Part shown: in pieces, positions 50,701 to 61,434 of the stretch
How the letters are laid out: every line of letters begins with the position of its first letter
How positions within the stretch are numbered: the first letter of the stretch is position 1
The notes under the pieces: generated by a model
The model's input: only the letters and a program-made list of their open reading frames with translations
What the model was told of the DNA's origin: nothing
Databases searched by the model: none
Position numbers and translations under genes: made by a program
Assembly (NCBI GenBank): GCA_965240325.2
Contig: OZ251222.1
Span: forward strand, 3,720,001 to 3,784,000
Direction: 5' to 3'
Source of the DNA: Rebecca billardiae RCC1528
Taxonomy: Eukaryota; Haptophyta
Length of the DNA: 64,000 nucleotides

Positions 50701-53700
50701 GCCGTCGCCTCCTCCGAGCCCGCCTCCGTCACCGCCGCCATCGCCACCTCCGAGCCCGCCACCCAGCCCGCCACCGTCGCCGCCCCCGTCACCACCACCA
50801 TCACCGCCGCCGTCACCACCACCCAGCCCGCCGCCGCCAAGTCCACCACCATCGCCGCCACCCTCACCGCCGCCGTCACAGCCACCATCGCCACCGCCAT
50901 CACCTCCACCGAGCCCACCGCCGAGCCCGCCGCCGTCGCCGCCGCCCTCGCCGCCACCGAGCCCGCCGCCGTCGCCGCCGCCCAGCCCACCGCCACCGAG
51001 CCCACCGCCGTCACCGCCGCCCAGCCCGCCGCCGAGCCCACCGCCGTCGCCGCCACCGTCACCGCCGCCCAGCCCGCCACCAAGCCCGCCGCCATCACCG
51101 CCACCGAGCCCACCTCCCTCGCCGCCACCGAGCCCGCCACCGAGCCCGCCACCGCCGTCGCCACCGCCATCGCCACCGCCGTCTCCTCCCCCGAGCCCGC
51201 CCCCCTCGCCGCCCCCGTCACCGCCACCGTCGCCGCCACCCAGCTCGCCACCGTCGCCTCCGCCGTCGCCGCCACCATCGCCGCCGCCGTCACCACCACC
51301 CAGCCCGCCGCCACCGAGCCCGCCACCGTCGCCGCCACCCTCACCTCCGCCATCGCCGCCGCCCTCGCCACCACCGTCACCGCCACCGAGCCCGCCGCCG
51401 TCGCCGCCGCCAAGCCCACCGCCTTCTCCACCACCCAGCCCGCCGCCCAGCCCGCCGCCATCGCCACCACCGAGTCCACCACTGTCGCCGCCGCCCAGCC
51501 CGCCACCGAGCCCACCTCCGCCCAGCCCGCCGCCGTCGCCGCCGCCGTCGCCTCCGCCGAGCCCGCCCCCATCGCCGCCGCCGTCACCACCACCATCGCC
51601 GCCGCCGTCGCCGCCGCCAAGCTCACCGCCGTCTCCACCACCCAGCCCGCCGCCCAGCCCGCCGCCATCGCCACCACCGAGTCCACCACCGTCGCCGCCG
51701 CCCAGCCCGCCACCGAGCCCACCTCCGCCGAGCCCGCCGCCGTCACCGCCGCCCTCGCCGCCACCGAGCCCGCCGCCGTCGCCGCCGCCGAGCCCGCCAC
51801 CGCCAAGCCCGCCGCCGTCACCGCCGCCCAGCCCGCCGCCAAGCCCACCGCCGTCACCGCCACCGTCACCGCCACCCAGCCCGCCACCAAGCCCGCCGCC
51901 ATCACCGCCACCGAGCCCACCTCCCTCGCCGCCACCGAGTCCGCCACCGAGCCCGCCCCCGCCTTCGCCACCGCCATCGCCACCGCCGTCGCCTCCACCG
52001 AGCCCGCCTCCGTCACCGCCGCCATCGCCACCTCCGAGCCCGCCACCCAGCCCGCCACCGTCGCCGCCGCCGTCGCCACCACCCTTGCCGCCGCCGTCAC
52101 CACCGCCCAGCCCGCCCCCTCCACGCCCACCACCATCGCCGCCACCCTCACCGCCGCCGTCACCGCCACCATCGCCTCCGCCGTCACCACCTCCGTCACC
52201 ACCGCCGAGCCCGCCGCCGTCGCCGCCGCCCTCGCCACCACCGAGCCGGCCGCCGTCGCCGCCGCCCAGCCCACCGCCTCCGAGCCCACCGCCGTCGCCG
52301 CCGCCGAGTCCGCCGCCGAGTCCACCGCCGTCACCACCACCGTCACCGCCGCCCAGCCCGCCCCCATCTCCGCCACCGTCCCCGCCACCGAGCCCGCCAC
52401 CATCGCCGCCACCGAGCCCGCCACCGAGCCCACCTCCGCCGTCTCCACCTCCATTGCCACCGCCGTCTCCTCCTCCCAGCCCGCCTCCGTCACCGCCGCC
52501 GTCTCCACCTCCGTCGCCTCCTCCCAGCCCGCCACCATCGCCGCCACCATCGCCACCGCCGAGTCCCCCGCCTAGTCCACCGCCATCGCCGCCACCGTCG
52601 CCGCCACCGAGCCCGCCGCCATCGCCACCACCCAGCCCGCCACCGCCCAGCCCGCCACCCTCACCGCCGCCCAGCCCGCCGCCCAGCCCGCCGCCCTCGC
52701 CTCCACCGTCACCACCACCGAGCCCACCGCCGAGCCCGCCACCGTCACCGCCGCCGTCACCGCCACCCAGCCCGCCTCCATCGCCGCCTCCGAGCCCGCC
52801 ACCACCGAGCCCGCCTCCTTCGCCGCCGCCGAGCCCGCCACCGTCACCGCCGCCGTCACCGCCGCCGTCACCGCCACCGAGCCCGCCGCCGTCGCCGCCG
52901 CCAAGCCCACCGCCTCCGAGCCCACCGCCGTCTCCGCCGCCCAGCCCGCCGCCGAGCCCACCGCCGTCCCCGCCGCCGTCGCCGCCACCTTCGCCGCCGC
53001 CTTCGCCACCACCGAGCCCTCCGCCGCCGAGCCCGCCACCGTCACCGCCACCGTCACCGCCGCCTTCACCACCACCGAGCCCGCCGCCCAGCCCTCCGCC
53101 GTCACCACCGCCGAGCCCACCGCCATCGCCGCCGCCCTCGCCGCCACCCAGCCCGCCTCCATCACCGCCTCCGAGCCCGCCCCCACCAAGCCCGCCGCCG
53201 TCGCCGCCGCCGAGCCCGCCGCCCAGCCCGCCGCCTTCACCGCCGCCGGTGCCGCCACCAAGCCCGCCGCCCAGCCCGCCGCCGTCGCCGCCACCGAGCC
53301 CGCCGCCGTCGCCGCCACCGAGCCCACCGCCGAGCCCGCCGCCGCCATCTCCGCCGCCGTCCCCACCGCCGTCGCCTCCGCCGAGCTCGCCTCCATCGCC
53401 GCCTCCGTTGCCACCGCCCAGCCCGCCGCCCAGCCCGCCACCGTCGCCGCCCCCATCGCCACCACCCTCACCGCCGCCGTCACCGCCACCGAGTCCCCCA
53501 CCGCCGAGCCTGCCGCCCTCGCCGCCGCCGTCTCCGCCACCGAGCCCGCCGCCCACGCCGCCGCCCAGCCCGCCACCGTCACCGCCGCCGAGCCCGCCAC
53601 CGTCGCCGCCGCCCTCGCCGCCACCAAGCCCCCCGCCATCGCCGCCGCCGAGCCCGCCTCCACCGAGCCCGCCGCCGTCTCCGCCGCCGTCTCCGCCGCC

Positions 53701-56700
53701 AAGCCCACCGCCTTCCCCGCCACCGTTACCGCCACCCAGCCCGCCGCCCAGCCCACCGCCGTCACCCCCACCGAGCCCTCCGCCGTCGCCGCCACCGAGC
53801 CCGCCACCGAGCCCGCCTCCTCCGTCGCCGCCTCCATCGCCACCGCCGTCGCCTCCGCCGAGCCCACCACCGTCGCCGCCGCCGTCGCCGCCACCATCGC
53901 CGCCGCCGTCGCCACCACCGAGCCCGCCCCCTCCAAGCCCGCCGCCATCACCACCACCGTCACCACCGCCATCACCGCCGCCGTCGCCGCCGCCCAATCC
54001 GCCGCCGTCACCGCCTCCCAGCCCGCCGCCATCGCCTCCGCCATTACCACCGCCCAGCCCTCCGCCGTCGCCACCGCCGAGCCCGCCACCTCCAAGCCCG
54101 CCGCCGTCACCGCCGCCGAGTCCCCCGCCGTCACCGCCGCCGTCACCGCCACCGTCGCCACCACCCAGCCCGCCGCCCAGCCTACCGCCGTCACCCCCAC
54201 CGAGCCCGCCGCCGTCACCGCCACCGAGCCCGCCACCGAGCCCGCCTCCGCCATCGCCGCCGCCATCACCACCGCCGTCGCCGCCGCCGCTGCAGCCTCC
54301 GTCGCCGCCGCCGTCACCACCGCCGAGCCCACCGCCGAGCCCACTGCCTTCACCACCGCCATCGCCGCCACCGTCGTCGCCGCCTTCGCCACCACCAAGC
54401 CCACCTCCTCCGAACCCGCCGCCCTCACCGCCGCCCTCGCCGCCGCCTTCACCGCCGCCCTTGCCGCCGCCCAGCCCACCGCCCTCGCCACCGCCGACCC
54501 CGCCGCCGTCGCCACCGCCGTCTCCGCCACCCAGCCCGCCACCGTCACCGCCGCCGTCACCGCCACCGAGCCCGCCACCATCGCCGCCACCGAGCCCACC
54601 GCCGAGCCCGCCTCCGCCGTCGCCGCCGCCGTCACCACCACCGTCGCCTCCGCCGAGCCCGCCTCCGTCACCGCCGCCGTCACCACCGCCAAGCCCGCCG
54701 CCATCGCCACCACCAAGCCCGCCGCCTCCGAGCCCGCCGCCCTCGCCGCCGCCCTCGCCGCCGCCGAGCCCGCCGCCCTCACCGCCGCCGAGCCCGCCGC
54801 CCTCACCACCGCCGAACCCGCCGCCGTCGCCGCCCCCATCGCCGCCGCCGAGCCCACCGCCGTCGCCACCGCCTAGTCTGCCGCCGCCAAGCCCGCCGCC
54901 GTCACCGCCGCCAAGCCCACCGCCCAGCCCACCGCCACCGCCGCCACCGTCACCGCCACCCAGCCCGCCGCCAGGCCCGCCACCAAGCCCGCCGCCCAGC
55001 CCGCCACCGTCGCCACCGCCGAGCCCACCACCAAGCCCGCCGCCGCCGTCGCCTCCGCCATCGCCTCCGCCGTCGCCTCCGCCGAGCCCACCTCCGATGC
55101 TGCCGCCGTCACCACCGCCGAGCCCACCACCGAGCCCACCGCCTTCACCGCCGCCGTCGCCTCCACCGTCACCTCCGCCCTCACCACCGCCAAGCCCACC
55201 GCCCCCGAACCCGCCACCCAGCCCGCCGCCCTCGCCGCCGCCTTTACCGCCGCCCTCACCGCCACCCAGCCCGCCACCGGTGCCACCGCCGAGCCCGCCG
55301 CCGTCACCGCCGCCGTCGCCGCCACCCAGCCCGCCGCCAGGCCCGCCACCAAGCCCGCCGCCCAGCCCGCCACCGTCGCCACCACCGAGCCCGCCACCAC
55401 GCCCGCCGCCGCCGTCGCCGCCGCCGTCGCCACCGCCATCACCTCCGCCACGCCCACCTCCATCGCCACCGCCATCCCCACCGCCGACGCCGCCGCCGAC
55501 CCCATCCCCGTCGCCGCCACCGTCACCGCCACCGTCACCTCCGCCGTCGCCACCACCGAGCCTGCCACCTCCGAGGCCGCCGCCCAGCCCACCACCCTCA
55601 CCGCCGCTGAGCCCACCGCCCTCACCGCCGCCCAACCCGCCACCCTCACCACCGCCGAGACCGCCGCCATCGCCGCCGCCCTCACCGCCGCCGAGCCCGC
55701 CGCCGTCGCCGCCGCCGAGCCCGCCGCCACCGAGCCCACCGCCCAGCCCGCCACCCTCGCCGCTGCCTTCACAGCCACCTTCGCCGCCGCCCACACCCCC
55801 GCCCTCGCCGCCGCCGACTCCGCTGCCGTCGCCGCCGCCCACTCCGCCACCCTCACCGCCGCCGTCACCTCCTCCGTCACCGCCACCGAGCCCGCCACCA
55901 AGCCCACCGCCGAGCCCGCCACCGTCGCCGCCACCCAGCCCGCCACCCGGCCCACCGCCCTTCCCGCCACCGAGCCCGCCACCCTCGCCACCACCGAGTC
56001 CGCCACCGCGCCCGCCGCCCCCGTTGTCGGCGCCGTCGCCACCGCCGTCACCTCCGCCAAGCCCGCCCCCGTCACCACCGCCATCACCACCGCCGATCCC
56101 ATCACCCAGCCCGCCGCCATCGCCGCCTCCAACGCCGCCCCCGTCACCACCGCCATCACCACCGCCGATCCCATCACCCAGCCCGCCCCCATCGCCGCCT
56201 CCAACGCCGCCGCCGTCACCACCGCCATCACCACCGCCGATCCCATCACCCAGCCCGCCGCCATCGCCGCCTCCAACGCCGCCGCCGTCGCCGCCGCCAT
56301 CGCCGCCGCCGAGCCCGCCGCCTCCAAGCCCACCACCCAGCCCGCCACCAGTGCCGCCGCCCTCCGCGCCGCCCTCACCGCCACCCTCGCCGCCGCCGGT
56401 GCCACCGCCGAGCCCGCCTCCTCTTCCGCCGCCGTCGCCGCCACCGAGCTCGCCACCCTCGCCACCGCCGAGCCCTCCACCCAGCCCGCCGCCGTCGCCG
56501 CTGCCAAGCCTGCCGCCGAGCCCACCGCCGAGCCCGCCACCGTCGCCGCCACCCAGCCCGCCTCCCAGCCCGCCGCCGCCACCGCCGCGCTCAGCGCCGC
56601 CGAGCCCGCCGCCCTTGCCGCCGCCGAGCCCGCCACCGCCGAGCCCGCCGCCGTCACCGCCGCCGCGCGCGCCGCCGAGCCCACCGCCTTCACCGCCGCC

Positions 56701-57599
56701 GTCACCGCCGCCCGGCCCGCCACCCAGCCCGCCGCCGTCGCCGCCACCGGGCCCGCCGCCGGCATCGCCACCGAGCCCGCCACCGAGCCCGTCTCCGCCG
56801 TCGCCGCCGCCGTCACCACCGCCGTCGACTCCGCCGAGTCCGCCTCCATCGCCGCCGCCAACGCCGCCACCGTCGAAGCCCCCATCTCGACCCCCGTCGC
56901 CGCCTCCGAGCCCGCCACCCATCCTCCCACCGAGCCCGCCGCCGAGCCCGCCGCCGAGCCCGCCGCCACGCGCGCCGCCCACGCCGCCCCCCTCGCCGCC
57001 ACCGAGCCCGCCGCTGCTCGCTCGCGTGGCGACGCCCTCCGCCGCCGCGAGCAGCAGCGTGCTGTTGCTCGCGGCGCTGCCCTCCGCGCTGCCCGTCGCG
57101 CCGCGCGGCGCGGCGCCGGGCGCGAGCGCGGCCGGCGGCAGCACGCTGCTGCTCCGCGGGCTGGGCTTCTTCGCTGGCCGGCCGCCGAGCGGCGCCGCCA
57201 ACGGCACCGCCAACGCGTCGGTGTGCGCGCTCTACGCCGCCACGCCGGGCGGAGGCCCTTCGGACGCGGAGCTGCTCGGCGGCGCGGTGCCGGCCGCGAC
57301 CTCTGCCGCGACAGTGTGGGCGGACGACGCGGCGGCGTGCGCGCTGCCCGCGGCGGCCGGTGCGGGCGAGTACCGCGTCGCGCTGTGGCTGGACGGGCGC
57401 GTCGCGCCCACGCTCTTCGGCCCGCCCGCGCTGCGCGTCTTCGACCCGGCCGCGCTGCACGTGGCCGCGCTGCTGCCGCCCGCCGGCCCAACGCGCGGCG
57501 ACACGCACGTGACGCTTGAGGGGCGCGGCTTCGACCTGCGTGGCGAGGGCGTGGGGCTGTGCTGCGTGCTGGCCGCGCCGACGTGGGCGAACGGCACGT

Positions 57600-57630
<31 letters not shown>

Positions 57631-60600
57631 GCAGCTGGGCGGCGGCTGCGTCGCGAACGCGACGCTGCTGCCGCCGCGCAACGGCACGGCGCGGGCGGCG
57701 TGCTCAGTGCCGCCCGCGCCGGGCGGCGGCGCGGCGGCGTACGCTCTTGAGATTGGGGCGTGGGCGGAGGCGCTCGAGGTGCCGGGCGCGCGCGCGGGCG
57801 GCTGGCGCGCCGCGAGCGCCTCGACGCGGCCGTTCCACTACTACGACGAGCCGTCCGTCCTCGGCGTGAGCCCGGCGGTCGGGCACGCCCGGCTGACGGC
57901 CGTGACCGTGCACGGCGCCGGCTTCGACGCCCTCGCGGCCGCGGGGCACGGCGCGCTGCTGCGCTTTGCGTTTGGGCGCGCGGCGGCGGCGACGGCGCCG
58001 CTGGCGTCGCCCGCGCCCAACGGCTCGTCCGCCGTCGCGCTCGCCACGTACGCCACGCCCGGCCCCGCGCAGGTCTTCGTCTCGCTCAACGGCCGGCAGT
58101 TCGCGCCACATCCGGCGGCGGGCGGCGCGGGCGCGGGCGCGCCTGTCTTCTTCGAGTTTGGCGAGCTGCCGCGCGAGCCCGAGCTGGAGCGCGCGCGTTT
58201 TGGCGCGAGCGCGGGCTCGGCGGGCGGCGTGGGCGTCGAGCTCCTCTTCCTCGAGTTCGACCCGGGCCAGGCCACCGACCAGGCGGGCATGGGCGGCGCG
58301 GTGCGCGCGTGCGGCGCCGTGCTCGACGACCGCTCGCTGCAGCTCGTGCGGGCCGCGGCCGCGGGCGCGCCGCCGCCCACGTGCTACTGGCCCGACGCGT
58401 TCACGCTCGCCGTGCGGCTGGGCGCGGGCGCGGCGGTGCGCCCGGGCGATCGCGTCGGCGTGCGCGCCGCCGCCGTGCGCCCGGCCGCGTGCGCCGCCGC
58501 CGCCGCCGCGCTCACGAGCGCCGCGCTCCGCGCCGCGTGCGCCGGCCTCGAGCTGGGCGCGCTGAGCGTGGACATCGACGTGGACGCGCCGTGCGGCGCT
58601 GAGCGCGCGTGCCCCGTGCCCACGGCGGTGCTCGGCGGCCCGTCCGCCGTCTCGTCGTGCGAGGGCGCGGCGATCGAGCTCGACGGCGCCGCCTCCGCCG
58701 GCGGCGGCGGCGCGTTCGAGCTCTCCTACGAGTGGCGGCTCGCGCGAGCGCTGAGCGACGGGGGCGCGCGCGCGGACGCGCTCGACGCGGCGCTGCGCGC
58801 GGCGCCGCCTGACTCGCCGACGCTGCGGCTGGCGGGGCTGCCCGCCGTGCCGGGCGGCGGCGGCTCGCGGGGGTACACGTTCGCCATGCGCGTGCGCGCC
58901 GCCGCGCTCTTCGGCGCCGCCTCGGACGACGAGGGCTGGTCGGCGCCCGCGTGGCTGAGCGTGCGCCGCGCGCCGGGCGCGCCGCCGATCGTCGCCATTG
59001 AGGGGCCCGCGGCGCGCTCGGCGCGGGCGGAGGACGCGCTGCTGCTCTCGGCGCGCGTCGAGCTCGCGCCGTGCTGGCCCGCGAACGCGTCGGCGGGCGT
59101 GCGCTTCAGCTGGCGCCTGCTCCGCGCCGCCGACGCGGCCGCCGAGCCGGCGGGCGGCGGCGCGCCGGACGAGCCGGACGAGGCGGACGCGGCGCTCGGC
59201 GCGGCGCTCGCGAGCGCGCGCAGCTCGGTCCTCGCGCTGCCGCCGTGGTCGCTGCGCGCGGGGCGCGCGTACGCGCTCGAGCTGAGCGCGCGCATGGCGG
59301 ACGGCGCGTCCGCGCGCGCCACCGCGCGCGCCACCGTCACCGTCGTGCCGCAGCCGCTGCGCCTCGCGCTCGCCGGCGGCGACCGGCGCGCCGACAGCTC
59401 GGCCGAGCTGCGGATCGACGCGCGCGCGAGCGCGGACCCCAACGAGCCGCCGGCTGAGCCGGAGGCGGCGGGGCTGGCGTTCGAGTGGCGGGTGGAGGCG
59501 GGTGCGAACGCGAGCGGCGCGGGGCAGCTCGCGCCGCCGCGCCTCGCCGCGGCCGGCGGCCCCGTGCTCCGCGTGCCCGCGGGCGCGCTGCCCCCGGGCG
59601 AGTGGGTCGTGCGCGTGCGGCTGACCAAGCCGGGCCGCCAGGGCGCGGAGGGCGCGCTGCGCGTGCAGCTGGTGAACGGCAGCGCGCACGCGGCGGACGG
59701 GCTGCTGCCGATGCCGGCCGTGCGGCTCGAGCCGCTGCGGGTGCCCGTCGGCAGCCCGAGCTGGGCGCCCGGCGCGTCCGCCGCGCGCGTCGCGCTGCGC
59801 GCCGCGCTGGACGACGCGTCGCGCGCGCGCGCCGCCTCGGGCGCCGAGGCCTTTGCGTGGGCGTGGCGCGCGTCCGTGCTGCGGCCGGGCGGCGCGCGCT
59901 TCGACGCGGGCCTCGCGCTGGACGACGCGGAGCGCGTGACGGTGGCGGGCGCGGCGCTGCCCACGCTCGCGTTCCGCGACGGCGCGCTCACTGGCGGCGA
60001 GTCCTACCTCTTCGAGCTGCGCGTGCGCGGCAGCCGCTCGGCCGAGGCCCTCGTCTCCGCGGCCGTGCGCGTGGGCCGCCCCCCGTACGGCGGCGCGCTG
60101 CGCGTGCGCCCGCGGGCGGGGTACGCGCTGAGCACGCGCTTCGAGCTGCGCGCGACGGGCTGGCTCGACGACGGCGGCGGCGACGACGACGACGCGGGCG
60201 CGCTGCCGCTCTCCTACGCGTACGCGCACGCGCTCGAGGGCGCGCCCCTGGCCGACGCGGCGTCGCTCGGCGGCGGCGGCGCGGGCGTGTCCACGCTTCG
60301 CGGCGCGCGGCTGCCGGGCGGCAACCGCACCGCGCTCGTGCGCGTGAGCGACGCGTGGGGCGGCGCGGCGAGCGCGTGGGCGCGCGTCGAGGTGCGCGCG
60401 CCCTCTCGCGCGCAGCTGCTCGCGCGCGCGCCGCCGTCCGAGCGCGCCGCCGACCTCGATCTCGAGCTCGATCTCCGCCTCGGAGATCTCGATCTCGCGC
60501 CGCCGCCCGCCGCCAACGGCAGCGCCGTCGTCGACGACGCGCGCGCGGCGGGCTGGCTCGGGCTCGGCGCCGCGTGCGCCTCGCTGCTGCTCGAGGCGCG

Positions 60601-61400
60601 GCTGGCCGTGGAGGTGGGCGACTCGGCCGCGGCGCTGCAGCTGGTGGGCGTGCTGGGCTGGCTGCTCGAGTTCGCCGTCGCGGACGAGGCCGCCGCCCTC
60701 GCCGAGCGGAGCGGCGACGAGGCGGCGGGCGGCGTGCGCGGCGCCGCCGCCCTCGTGGGTGCTGTGCTCAACGTGACGGCGGCGGCGGCCGAGCTCGCGC
60801 CGCCCACCGCCGACGCGCGCGCGCAGTGGGCGGCGGCGCTCCGGCGCGCACCCGGCGGGCAGCGCGGCGCGGGGCTGGCGTGCGCGTCGCGCGCGCTCGC
60901 CATCGCCCAGGCCTCGCAGCTCGTCGGCGCCGCCGCGCTCGGCGGCGACGGGCTGGACGCGCGCACGGCGCGCGCCGCGTTTGCCGCGCTCGGCGCCGCG
61001 CTGGACGGCACCGAGCGCGCGTGCGCCGACGAGCCCGCGGGGGGCGCCGGTGTGCGCGAGGCGGCGAGCGGTGCCGCGACCGAGCTGGCGCGCGCCGCCC
61101 TCGCCCTCGCCCTCCCCGCCGAGCCGCCGCTCCTCCTCCTCAGCCCCGCGCTCGGCCTGAGCGCGGCGCGGCTGGACGTGGGGGCGCAGCTGACGGGCGG
61201 CGCGCCGCTGTGGCTGCCGGGCGCGGGCGGGAGCGGCGGTGCGCTCATGCCTCCCTCGCTCGGCGCGAGGCTCGGCGCGCTGGGCGCGGGGCTCGCGGTG
61301 GACGTGGTGCTGCTCAGCGCCGACGCGGGCGCGCGCGACGCCCTCGCGCTCCCCGCGGGCGCGAACGCCAGCAGCACCGCCTCCGCCTCCGCCTCCGCCG

Positions 61401-61434
<34 letters not shown>

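Noticed and set aside
37953-57010. CRISPR-like array
   Set aside because: Regular repetition is coding (SPPP, 12-nt based) without spacers. Eukaryotic context.
37591-57213. 6,540-codon minus-strand frame of GGGLGGGDGGG
   Set aside because: It is the exact complement of the SPPP array, and composition alone keeps it stop-free. The plus strand joins known domains (IPT, REJ, GPS) in frame, and the minus frame ends in viral terminal sequence.
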